DNA from: Antedon mediterranea
Lineage: Eukaryota; Echinodermata; Crinoidea; Comatulida; Antedonidae
Assembly (NCBI RefSeq): GCF_964355755.1
Contig: NC_092676.1
Coordinates: forward strand, 9,716,288-9,780,287
Direction of reading: 5' to 3'
Length of the DNA stretch: 64,000 nucleotides
In this document: piece after piece, positions 24,401 to 35,063 of the stretch
How positions within the stretch are numbered: position 1 is the stretch's first letter
Layout: the number at the start of each line of letters is the position of its first letter
The notes under the pieces: generated by a model
The model's database searches: none
What the model saw: only the letters and a program-made list of their open reading frames with translations
What the model was told of the DNA's origin: nothing
Made by a program: the position numbers and the translations under genes

Positions 24401-27400
24401 CCAAATGGGGTACTCAAATGGTGTACAGATGTTTACCTAAGTAATAATTATTTTGTATGGAGCATGAAAATATAATTAAAGCATTGTTATAGTCTTAAAC
24501 TAGAAAGCCACTCCGAGAGGGCATACCTCCGCCTACAGTAAAATTCTCCTACATAAGATTTCTCCGGTAAAAAAAATATATACCGGTATATATATTTGTG
24601 TGTGTCTTAATGCTGTTTGTGATTTAGGCTAATTTCATTACAAGCATGGACGTGTATGCGAGTTTGGTGTAATGGTTATGTAACAAGCCTTTCAGTTAAC
24701 AATAGCTTCAGTTGACTAACAATAGAACAGCAACGCGAAAATCAAACGAGTGAATTTGAAAAGAAATAGGTTTTTTAAACTACTCGCATAAAAAAATGTG
24801 CACATTAAATCAAATTATGTTTTAAAATTACAAATCGCAAATTATAACTCTTGCCTCTTGTTAAAAAATAAAGTTTTTTGGACAAGTAGTTCTCGAGAAA
24901 ATGCAATTTCAGTTTACTTGTTACTTTAAGACTGCTCGCCGGCTTTTGAAAAATTCTGTCCTATCTTTTAACACTAGCAGGTCTAAAAAAGTATACTAAA
25001 AAGTGGTCCAGAATTGGGACTGTGGTCCCAAATGGTCCCAAAATTTAATGGAATGGTCCTTGACCACATATCAATCTGTCTATTCATTTTGGTAAAGATC
25101 TTGTAATTACTTTTTGAGTAATCCTGCTAACAAACAAACAAACAAACACACGCTACCGATTACATATACCTCCTTGACGGAGGTAAATTATCTGACAATG
25201 ACACCCATAGTATTAAGAGGTAAATTTGGTAGTGATATAATGTCGACAATACATCTACACTGTATAGAAATACCAGAATTGTTGAAGTAAGCCAACTTTG
25301 AAATGAGCTAGAAAGCAAAAAAAAATAATATATCTCCAATTTTTTTATATTATGTAAATATCATGATAGGAGATAATTTTCACAAAATTTCATCTAAAAA
25401 AAATATGTCCCACAAGGTCAAATCCTAGGTCAAATGGAATAGAATAAGTTATACATCTTTTAAATAGTTCTATCTCAAAAGTAAATAGAAGATTTGGATA
25501 GCTTTAACAATTAGCTTTCCAAAGATACCCGTCACAACAAAATTGGTCCACACGTTACGGAGATACGGTCATTTAAGTATAGCCTGCCACGTTTTGCAAA
25601 ATCGCGAAGAAACGACGGCGCGTAGCGCGCGAACCGTTGGTCGTATGGCGCTCAAATTAAAAATTTCAGGTTTTTTAGCTAAAAATAACCCAAATTTGAG
25701 CAAATTTGAAGAAAGTAGGGTTTAACCCATTGGGTGATTTGACATGGAATGACCCATAAGTATAATGTCCATATCAAAAAAGTATTGTAAACCAAATCAA
25801 GGAATAAGAGTTGAAAATGCAAAACTTGGTAATCATTATTGACAAGGGGTTATTATAGCTTGGTTTAACTTAAGAAATGATTATGATGAGGTATTTGTGG
25901 TATATCAAACATTGAAAGAGATAATGAAAAAAGAGAATGACGATTGAGATAATGTGACGTCCTCAAACGTCTTTGGTTTTCTTTTTGTTTTGTTCTGTTA
26001 AGTGTAATGTTTTTGATAAAAGGAGAAAAAAAAAAAGTTTTTGAAAAAAAAAAAAAAGGAACAACCTACTGTATTAAAACTACAAAATGGGCGTATAGAT
26101 TTAAAGTTTTGTGTTTGTGTTTTGGGATTCTACATCTTTAAACTATTTAATATTCTTATAAATCAAAAATTATAAATTGTATAAGTGTCTTTTTTAAATA
26201 ATAATAATAATTGTTTAAAAGAAAATTATGGTATTTTGTTTACATTAGTTTGCTTTCTACTTTTTTTAAATAGAAAATGGAAAACTGTATTCTTGGGGTG
26301 GAAATAATTTTAAACAATTAGGTGACAATCAAGCAAACAATGTAGAAACACCAACAATAGTTCAGGTAAAGTAATCTACAAATATAAGTACTTGTATATT
26401 TAAATTAAGTTGTTATCTGAGGTTATAGCGAGTGTGTGAAAATAGCTACAGTAGAAGCCCTAAAAGGGGACACCTTCAGTACCAAACAGTGTCCCCTGAA
26501 TATAGATTGTCACAGTTTTAAAACATTGCTCCTCATTTCTTTTATAAAGTGTCCCCTTAATAGAGGTGTCCAAAGAAGTGGTTCCACTGTATTAGTACAA
26601 CGCTGTAGCGAGAGGTTAAAAACATACAAGGAAAAGAGGCTTTAAATATAATTATGCGATAATAAAATCTGCGATTTCCCCAAACTTTACAAATGTCTTT
26701 GCTTATAATTATATGGCACAACACAGACAATTTTTAACAATCACACAATTAGATCACAAAGAGGTCAAATATACAGTGGTACTAATTTATTGGTACAGTA
26801 TTGTTATGCTGCAAAATATTTAGAAACCCTTTAAAGCTACTTTGCTTTATTTCCAACTAGACACTTTTATTCATGATTTGTTTAAATCGACTAAAATTAA
26901 AAACTACTTCAGAAAAAGGATAACATGGTTCACAAGGGTTCCCATGTCAGCTTAAACATCACTTGTAAACACCTCTTTGTTCTCAAGCATTTGGTCCTTG
27001 ATATTCTGCCATATGGCTTTATTTGAAAAGACAGTGTAATCCATCATTAAATATAAATAATTCATTATGAATAATACCATAATCTGTTTCAAAGTACATT
27101 TTAATAAAAGATACCTGGATCTTTTGTACTGATAATACTGTAGCTATATTAGGAAAAACAAATTTACTAGATCACTGACTAGTACAGTGGTGTAAAAGTA
27201 TGGTATTCTCCCAAAAATCGTTTTCCGCTATTTTTTCTTCTGCTTCCATCTAAAGGTGCGTTTTTCCTGATTTTTTTTAATTATATGAAAGGACATCGCG
27301 GTAGTGCATACACTTAGGCTCTAATGCCCCTTTTTACATATTTTCCTCCTTTAGTTAGCAAAACACAACAACATGAACATCAAAATGCATCAGCTCCTGG

Positions 27401-30400
27401 CACACCCACAAGGATTTTCTTTTAATTATTCATCTCTATGTTTTGATGGTTCTAAAAAACAAATTAGCACCCTCTAACTACAGTAAATGACAATAATAAT
27501 GTTATTTAGTATGCCAGGCTACATAATAAATCAAGCCCTGATAAATAATTATGTTTTTTTGTTTAAACATAGGCAATGGAAGCTTATACTGTGGTTGACA
27601 TAGCAGCTGGTTTGCGACATTCTGTAGTATTAACAAACACTGGGAAAGTGTGGGTATGGGGGGCTGGGGGTAAGGGGCAGCTTGGTGTTCATGTGCAAGG
27701 TTCTATTCCATCACAAGTTGCTATTCCAGAGCAAGGTAAGACTGATCCTTGACTGTTAATCACAATCAGCTCTATCATCATAATCAGCATCATTGTTACA
27801 ATTATGGAGATTAGACTAAGTTGAGCTGTCACACAAAGAACACAATTTTTTATGAAACGACAAATACCCAGATGGTCATTGGGTTGTAAAGTAATAACCC
27901 ACAAATAAAATATCCTGTGAGATCCTCCAAGCCCTCCCAACCCTTTTGGCGTTTCATAGAAATTAGCAGCAAATCAACTTTTATTGGCAGTTCATATCCA
28001 ATTATGACTATCATCACAAGTTGCTTCAACACAGTAAAGTTAAGATGCCATTATCACTTTTACAATAAACTATCAAATTATCGTTTGTTACTTTATCATC
28101 ATTATTTCCATATTTCAGAAAGGTATAACCACCAAATTATCGATATCATAATTGAATGTCATCATAACCATTTTTACCAATTACATCATCATCTTTCCTC
28201 CTTGTCCTGCTTTCTTTTTCTTCTTTCTCCTTTTTTTCTTTGTCTGTAATTATCATGTAACCTTCAATAACGTTGCTTAAAATGTTTTATTATTTCATTT
28301 GTATGTAGTACAACTTGGGAATATGATTGTAAAGCATGTAGCCTGTGGTGCATTTCACACTATTGCACTCACTGGTAAGTGTAAGGCATTCTATAGCGTA
28401 AACAACAATTACTAATTTAAAGGAAATGTGTATTAAAATACATAACCTAGAGATTTATCATAACAGAATGACAATTATTCAACAGTTTATAACAATCATT
28501 AAACAGTTTATAACAGTCATTGAACAAGATAATCAATCATTTAACAAGTTATAATATCACTATTGAACAGATTTCACACTCCTTAAACAAGTGTTAACAG
28601 TCAGCAGGTTAAACGGTCATTAAACAGGTTAAACACTATTAAACGGGTTATAACAACTATTGAAGACCCATCCCTACAATTGTTGACGTTTTGTACTTTA
28701 AAAGCATTAAACCAGGTCACTCCTTGTTTTAAATGTACGTTTTATGCTAAATTATGATAAAAAGAGAGAAACAATTGCCCTATACACTACCTAAAGTAGC
28801 CCGCAGTAAATGTCCTCTCGTGGACGGTCTTTAAGCCTAGACTAGCTAGACTTAGTTTTGTAGGCCTAGCTGGTAAACAGCAGTAAACGTACAAACATCG
28901 TACGCTAGATATAGCCTGACGTCTGTAGTTGCTGCATTAATTGTCTTTCTTTTTATGCCAGAATCTGTAAATAAAAATTGGGGGAACCCGGTATTTTTGG
29001 TGAAAAGCTTTGATTTTTCCATTTGTTTTGGCCTTCACGATCGATCGAAAATAGATGAATCACACAAGAAAAACGAAAATATCAATCCATGCGCAATGTA
29101 TGTTGAGATCCGCTAATGATTAGAATCGACTTTAAAAAAGTTATTGCAATAGGACCATATAGTATTTATTTTTACATTAAATTTAGTTTGTGATCTTAAA
29201 TTAGATCTAAAAAAACATAGGAAATGGGGCAGTTTATGACAATCATTCAACAGGTTGTAGCAATCATTAAAAAGATTAACCAATTGATAAATTTGTATGT
29301 ACATACAGTATTTAATGTTGTTTTGTAGATGATGATAAGTTAATGGTATGGGGAAGTAATAGAAGAGGTCAGTTAGGAGAGCTTCCTTATACACCAGACA
29401 ATGGTGAAGGTACACTGGTAGTAAGCCAGCCTAAATATCTTCCATCAAATGCCAAGAACATCAATACCATTTTTACAGGATGGAATCACTCTGTCTTTCA
29501 AACTTGTAAGTGATAATTTTCTTCTTGAAGCTTTGTCTCACTATCAAACTATATGATGACAAAAACATGATGGCCCAGTGCTCATAATATGTCCTAAATA
29601 CATTCCTGTCATTTGATTGGATGTTTGTGGTTCACATGGCTTTCAATAGTAATAATATTTATTATGTTATTAAAAGCCTAATGTTACTGTTTCAATCAAA
29701 ATGAAAATGTCTACGTTTTATTCAATCTGATTCAAATGACAGGAATCTATTTACAGTAGATGTTATACCCTGTATAAAACAAATAATGAATGTTTTATAT
29801 TCCTGTAATGGTACAAATAATGGCATGAGGTGAATGATGAAAGGTTATATTTCAATGATTCCAATAAATTGTCTATACTGGACAAAAAAATAATTGAACT
29901 ACAGGCTGATTAAAAAAGTGAATCTGAGAATTTACACATGAAACATTATTTGATAAAAAGAAATACACGAGTAAAAAAAAAAATGTTTATATAAAAAATA
30001 TAATAAATAAGAAATGAAAGACAGCTGCAATAACTATTTATGACATGATTAGCAATTAGTAATTTTTCGAAACTAAAATGTAAATGTTACTATTGATGAG
30101 AGTTAAATTAATTGTTTTCTTTGAAGGCGATGGAAGTTTATTCAGTTGGGGACGTGCAGATTATGGTCAATTAGGTCGTGTTGAGCATGAGCTACTATTG
30201 ACTTCGGCAGTGTATTCTGAGGGATGCTGCTATATACCAAAACCAGTTGAACTAGCTGAAAGAATAACTCAGGTATTTTATTTCTACAGATAATAATGAA
30301 TGCTTATGAGTATAATGATACAAATAATTTCATGAACTGAAAGATGAAAAGTTATATTTTCATGAGGCGACGCTGAGTGAAAGTGAATGTAATAAAAAGA

Positions 30401-32174
30401 AATTGTAGTACTCACACATAAAAGTGCAATAGAACATTTATGTAATACCAGGTGCATGGCCGTAGCCAGCATAAGGCAGATCTGAGAATTTCAATTTTCA
30501 CTACCCACCCCACAATTACCAAGTAGAGATCGTCATTATTTTTAATAATCATATTTAAACCATCTTTGCCTTGTCTGTTTTCAACCTCTCGCTACGACCT
30601 TAATGTGACCCACAATCCTTTAATCAAATAGATCTACACTTATACCCCTTTCACACCAAAACTCCCGGGGTTTATGACCATTCAAAACGTCAAGAAACTC
30701 CGTAGATACCCCTTTCACACCAACCTAGCAACACCAGGGTTTATAAAATAAAATTGTAAATGTCGTCCTCTATTTTGTTTAGAATCATTTTAATTAATAA
30801 TATTTTTAATTAAATAATTACTTTCAAAAGTCTCAGAAGTAATATAATGTTTTATTCATACTACTTATTATTTTCTAGACCTGCTATATATTTTGTACAA
30901 ATATTTAAAGTATTTTGAAATAAAACTAAAGCAATGAGTGATCGTGTGAGGATGACCTTTTCACCCGAAACACTCCGGAGTTTGATGTTGGTACCTTTCA
31001 CACCAAAACACCGGGGTGTCCCCGCAGTTCGCTCTCCGGAGAATGTTCAGCTGTTCAACCCCGCAGTTTTAAACTCCGGAGTTGCTTGATTTTACCTTTC
31101 ACACCAAACAGCGGGGCGTCAACTCCGGAGTGTCTCCTCAGTTTTGCTTTTGGTGTAAGGTGTGTTATAATATGAGTTGAATTTGCACACTAGTTGAATT
31201 TAGAGTTTTGAAAAACAACAACTTTTTACATTTAATTTTCTACATTTAATTTCTATTGTACTATCAAGTGGAGTTTATAGATTACTGGTGAAATACTGAC
31301 CTATGGGTCAAATATGATATGCAGCCTACTCACAATCATCAAACATATCATACTCATTTAGGAGTATTGTACTATGTAGAGAAAAATATGCAAGGTCTCC
31401 ATATCCTATAATGTTTTCCATAATCACTTTTCAATCAACTGTACACAAAATCCTGAATTTTAGATGTTCCAGTTAGAGCACGTAGAGGGACTATTTGTTG
31501 TTATTTATTTCCTCTGGTATACTGTATCCACAGACAGTGTCCTCCACTTACAGTCTACCTTTTTGGTGCAACATTTTCTCATCCAAACATTCTTAAATTA
31601 AATGTTAAATTACAGTGTATTGTATAGCTCCATGATAATTATTACAATAGAATACTTTTTTCTTCTAGATTTCATGTGGCTCTGAGCACAATTTGGCATT
31701 AACAGGTTAGCTTAAATGTTCTTTATTTCAACCCTAGAATAGTCTCATAATTTAAACCTACAAAAATCACATAAGCCCATATAAACACATTTCACCATTA
31801 AGAACGGCTAGTAGTAAAACATGTTTTGCTTAATTACTCAAAACCATCATGTTGTCCCATACTTCTCTTTGCCTTTTTGGGATTAGTATTGTATTAAGAT
31901 TGGGTGTGAAACAGCTTATACAATCATCAAGTACAGACAGCATCATGTCAGTCATTAGGAGTTTGAATAATAAAATGTTAATAATGTGTTTTATTCTGAA
32001 ACAGAAAACAATATTTTATATTCATGGGGCTGGAATGAACATGGCACATGTGGAGATGGAACAACAACCAATGTCTACCTTCCTCAACAAGTTCCTGACA
32101 TTAAGGGCTGGAAGCCAACATTAATTGGAGGTGGATATGGTCATTGCTTTACAGTGTGCGAACAAAGATGTTAA
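15471..32174 (+). CDS. SERGEF: SERGEF, RCC1-repeat secretion-regulating exchange factor homologue
   Basis: SERGEF (DelGEF) is an RCC1-like seven-bladed propeller protein linked to the exocyst subunit Sec5 and to secretion in mammals. Ten exons join in phase: 15471-15503, 20542-20674, 21844-21993, 26274-26365, 27573-27735, 28309-28374, 29329-29505, 30127-30272, 31669-31705 and 32005-32174, giving 388 residues. The first exon has only 11 codons (MAAPSRGLFSW) and joins exactly to GANSYGQLG, the hallmark start of the first RCC1 repeat. Further repeats include VCGWNSKGQLGLG, WVWGAGGKGQLG, VWGSNRRGQLGE, FSWGRADYGQLGR, SCGSEHNLALTG and YSWGWNEHGTCGDG; the last three nearly match human SERGEF. It is shorter than the human protein (458 as I recall), mainly because the human C-terminal tail is absent. 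Introns 1 and 3 are filled with mobile elements. It is divergent from NFYA and tail-to-tail with FOXM1. Confidence 0.92.
15950..18362. mobile_element. Large foldback element, family C, in SERGEF intron 1
   Basis: Arms of about 650-700 bp (15950-16658 and 17711-18362) are inverted copies. The outer part carries repeats of TCTCGAAAACAGAGACCCCC and AAACGTCTC. Next come clustered copies of GAAATCGGTCGCG (three in a row at about 16100-16142, further ones at 16202-16230, mirrored at 18056-18190). Then TATGGCGCGCC follows at 16159 and, inverted, at 18123. The central 1 kb (16660-17710) has no open frame or gene I recognise. It is non-autonomous as it stands. Confidence 0.9.
18373..19775. other. SERGEF intron 1, no gene seen
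   Basis: This AT-rich sequence contains one short exact palindrome (about 19198-19224, arms AAGATTTGACAT and complement). A GTTCGAGTCCC string at 19362 resembles a tRNA T-loop, but nothing else around it fits a tRNA. Confidence 0.4.
19780..20262. repeat. Foldback MITE copy 1, apparently interrupted
   Basis: The ends GGGACAGATTGCTATA and TATAGCAATGGTC are inverted, and AAACAGTCTTAGCT is repeated three times inside. About 200 bp around 19945-20155 has no match in the second copy (22056-22263) and is probably an insertion. Confidence 0.65.
20799..20860. repeat. Short hairpin
   Basis: ACCAAGACCAATGGTT is followed about 30 bases later by its exact reverse complement. It lies in SERGEF intron 2. 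It contains a CCAAT on each arm, but nothing suggests a promoter. Confidence 0.75.
21530..21772 (-). mobile_element. tRNA-derived SINE in SERGEF intron 2
   Basis: The minus strand begins with a tRNA-like head. It has an A box (TAGCCGAGTGGTTAGGAC), an anticodon-loop-like CTGTCAT (GTC, Asp-like) and a B box (GGGTTCAATTCCC). A non-tRNA body follows, with AGGCGGCGTGGAAAGGAACT and GGCCACCCTACCACATAATG. The acceptor stem does not pair, so this is a SINE and not a functional tRNA. Confidence 0.75.
22056..22263. mobile_element. Short palindromic MITE, intact copy
   Basis: The element is about 205 bp with inverted ends CAGGGGCTGATTGCTATA and TATAGCAATCTGCCCCTG-like. AACAGTCTTAGC and its complement occur inside. 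It matches the ends of the interrupted element at 19780-20262. Confidence 0.85.
23676..23852 (-). mobile_element. LINE 3'-end insertion with (CGAA)n tail
   Basis: This segment is present in the left arm of the palindrome and absent from the right. Read on the minus strand it ends in a run of CGAA units, as expected for a severely 5'-truncated non-LTR element. Confidence 0.65.
24500..25187. mobile_element. ~690-bp insertion in the right arm of the palindrome
   Basis: The left arm lacks this segment, so the borders are visible at CTTAAA before 24500 and AAATTATCTG after about 25187. It starts CTAGAAAGCCACTCCGAGAG, then GGCATACCTCCGCC, and ends CTCCTTGACGGAGGT, giving short inverted CCTCCG/CGGAGG motifs at the ends. 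An (ACAA)n run lies at about 25130-25148. No coding capacity seen; a non-autonomous element. Confidence 0.75.
26440..26600. repeat. Dispersed AGTAGAA...GTGTCCCC repeat
   Basis: Contains GTGTCCCCT and CTTAATAGAGGTGTCC and ends in TCCACTGTAT. A diverged relative is at 32685-32832 (CTTAATAGAGGTGTGCCC, then TTCTACTGTAT). Probably a short MITE family. Confidence 0.55.
26596..26680 (+). repeat. GTAGCGAGAGGTT repeat family, partial copy
   Basis: GTAGCGAGAGGTTAAAAACA, followed by GGCTTTAAATATAATTATG, recurs in longer form at 30465-30605 (reverse) and 36540-36680. The longer copies end in GCTGGCTACRGCC. Confidence 0.6.
30465..30605 (-). repeat. GTAGCGAGAGGTT repeat family, full-length copy
   Basis: On the minus strand it runs from GTAGCGAGAGGTTGAAAACA to TGCTGGCTACGGCC. 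It matches 36540-36680 and lies in SERGEF intron 8. Confidence 0.65.
30640..31165. repeat. MITE-like cluster of CTTTCACACCAA and ACTCCGGAGT motifs
   Basis: Five CTTTCACACCAA sites occur at about 30646, 30711, 30988, 31096 and, inverted in weaker form, 31150. ACTCCGGAG(T) palindromes lie at about 30970, 31073 and 31120. A similar CTCCGGAG string occurs at 63854. The pattern looks like a small palindromic element, perhaps two nested copies. Confidence 0.6.
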
Positions 32175-32288
32175 TCAGATTAATTCATTTTAAAAGCTAT
32201 ATTATTAGAATGTTTTTAGGTGCACTTACAACCACACATTGTATGTAGGAATGTCATAGAGTAGAATACAGTACCTACTACGGTGACA

Positions 32289-32677
32289 CCTATAGAGTAT
32301 CACGGTGTGACATCACAACGATAGAGGGCGCTGCATGATTGCTAGCCAACCAAAAAATGCGTTTAGCGCTACTATGTTGATAAACAGTAAAGATCTGTAT
32401 TTCTATCAAATTATGTATCTTAGCTTGATTTTTTTTAACTTAAACTGTAGTTGAAGAATAAATAGATTATTAAAAACAAATATTTAGTGATATTTTGAAA
32501 TTTTAGTTTGTTTTTATTAAAAATTATTAAGTTTTAAAATGACTACGTCAATAAGCCTATTTCAAACCATTGATGACTTTGGAGTCACTCAGGCAGGCTG
32601 AACGCATTTTTTGTTGCGCTAGTAACCACGCAGTGCCACCTACCGTCGTGACGTCAGCACCGTGATACTCTATAGGA
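32289..32677. mobile_element. MITE just downstream of SERGEF
   Basis: Inverted ends CCTATAGAGTATCACGGTG and CACCGTGATACTCTATAGG are exact for 19 bases and continue imperfectly through TGACATCAC/GTGACGTCA. The interior is non-coding, but an AATAAA at 32457-32462 lies 283 bases past the SERGEF stop. Confidence 0.9.
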
Positions 32678-32679
32678 CC

Positions 32680-35063
32680 CAACAAAGTGTCCTCTTAATG
32701 TGGAGGTTCCCAGAATAGAAGTGAGCCATAGTGTTAAAACATACATTGGTCCTTGTACATATCACGGGAAAGTGTCTGCTTAATAGAGGTGTGCCCTGAA
32801 AAGAAGTAAAGGAGGTGTTCTACTGTATGAGACATTTAAAAAAAAATTCTTTTAACAGTATTTACTGTGCTACTATAATGTATGTCCAAATGCTTCCTTC
32901 CCATAGAAATAATATAAGCCGAAGGCTAGAAGGTGGACTAAATATATATTTTTAAAATTAATTATTTGGAGAGAAGCTCTCCCACAGATGGATGTGTTTC
33001 GAATGCATTTCATTGACTATCTAGCCTTTGACTTTCTTTATCCAAGTTCCTTTAATAAAAAAGGTCTTTTTCTATGTAGTATGTAATTGTGCCTGGTTAG
33101 AACTTGGCATACATCACTTGCACTATATGTATAATTTTAAGCATTACGCAAGGATAGGGATCCATATCCTTGGTTAATAGCACAGATTGCTCTGTTTTTT
33201 ATACAAGTTAATTAGACGAGGCCTGGGCCAATTCTTGCCAATGCTTATTTTTAAATGGAGGGTTAGGGTTGAATAATCTGCTACGGAAGACATGATTTAG
33301 TTAGAATTAAATATAAATTAAATATATTTACTATTGGTTACAACTGCAATGTATAATTCAGGAAAACGAGACATTTTTTACATATATATATTTGTGCACA
33401 AATTGTTGTAATTTCTTTTATTATTCCACATTCCCGACACTTTATACAGTAGGCCTACATCTTGTCATGTTCGTCTATAAACTATAGTCAGCATTATGTA
33501 CATTTGTTTGTTAAATGAATTATTAAGGATCGTATCAAAATGATTCTACTAAAGTTACTACATTTTTTCATTCTTTTTAAGATGTTTATGCAACATAAGA
33601 ATGTTTCAGTTAAATATCATACACACTGTTTGTTGCAGTGACTGCTTCTGACTTCTACATTTAACCAAATTAAAATCATGTGCTATTGCTTGCAGTAAAA
33701 AATGTAGTTACTGCAGTAAAATAATTGACATGATCCCATACCCTACTGAATATAAAAAATGATATACAGTATAAGAATTCTACATACAAATTGAACGTCC
33801 AGTCCAGTACAGTATATTCAAATGTATCACTTATGTTCTAGTAGTTAACGTAGACAACCCCAGTCTATTGTACATAGACCATTTCTACAGTACAATATCT
33901 TTCCATAAATAATTTATGTATCCATATATATTATGACTAAAACAACTTCTTTCTTTAATGTAGGTTGTATTGTACAAGGGGGGTTGCTTTAATTATGCAT
34001 TCCAAAGTTGAATACATTTTATTTTGAATAAGAAACAAGAATTCACTGATATTTTTGGTAATGAATAGGTTCATTTGCACCTCCCAAGCATCACTTATGA
34101 ATGGTATTATTACTGGTCAAGTATGCGAGCCATCAACATTTGAAATCACTAAGGCAATACTGCTGTAGAATATATACTGGAAGTAAAATTAGGACGTTGA
34201 TACAGCACTGTAGTTAGAAATAGAATTAGATTCTAAAGATTATATATTTGAACATAAAAATGCACAAAAATCACTTCATTCCATTAAAAATAATAGCCCA
34301 AAAATTATATATAAGATATTTTATATACAAGGATTATATATACTACAGTTTATGTTTTGCAATTTTATTTTCTTTACAAATTATATGTAATAAAATAACA
34401 GCAAGCAAAATGTGTACTTTTTTTTTTACAAAATAAATTGTTCGTCTTTAAAAATATCATTAATATTTACAAAAAAAATGTAGATTAGTAAAAACTAATT
34501 ACAAAAGTTGTTGCTTATATCATACAATGTAAGCAAAGTACGTATTTGTATACATTACAAAAAGCACACATCAATTTCATTACACCAGAAGTGTGCCTAT
34601 ATTTTTAGACATTTAGTTATAATAAATTCAAGGTGTTAACGAGACTTAAACTTGCGTTATTAAGCGTATTCCAGAATTTTGGCATGTTTACCATTTATAA
34701 AATGATGCCACAAGAGTACTTACTGCACATTCAGCTTTTTAGTGTGCTAGTCTCATGGTGTTGGACAATTGCACAATAATTCAGTGACATCTTCATACAT
34801 GGTCCAGTCTTCGACATTTGATCGACGCAATGTATACATTGAATCAAACTGTACTCTGTACATTAAAAACTCTCTATAGGTTAAACCTATGGGCTTAAAA
34901 ATAGTACTGTACCTCAAAATAGTACAATATTCACTTCACCCCTGGCCCAACACAATTGGTATGCGACATTATTTGTCTTGTTTTTAACAAGGTTATTTAA
35001 TATCTTTCCAAATCAACTATCTAATGACTCTTTACAAGAGCGTTTTTTTGACATTGAGACAAA
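32680..35063. other. Intergenic region between SERGEF and FOXM1 3' ends
   Basis: The two genes converge here, so this should hold both 3' UTRs. A diverged GTGTCC repeat is at 32685-32832. The rest is AT-rich with no exon, RNA gene or palindrome that I could recognise. Confidence 0.55.

Larger units (their letters stand above)
22855..25759. mobile_element. Giant palindromic foldback element in SERGEF intron 3
   Basis: Outer ends GGTCATTCCAT and ATGGAATGACC are flanked by a repeated ATAAG, a possible target duplication. The arms match over more than 1 kb at high identity, for example GCGCGCTACGCGCCGTCG at 22985 and its mirror at 25612. They close on an inner hairpin at about 23866-24224 containing GGCATGGACCRGGG. 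Each arm has been hit once: a ~175-bp LINE tail in the left arm and a ~690-bp sequence in the right. Comparing the arms gives the insertion points directly. Confidence 0.92.
22440..26060 (+). pseudogene. LINE (L1/Tx1-like) 3' fragment split by a large foldback
   Basis: Readable ORF2 C-terminal sequence at 22458-22850 includes LDTKTQYLQFRFIH, ILPTNKLLHKIGLV, a Cys/His-type stretch and VEYLIWSCEKTSKLWDDV, as in the zf-RVT region of L1-like elements. It stops at about 22854. The reading resumes at about 25760 (NVHIKKVL) and runs to A-rich tails at 26023-26056. Removing the intervening foldback and one ATAAG brings the two parts together. It is truncated at its 5' end and carries stops, so it is inactive. 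Confidence 0.75.
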
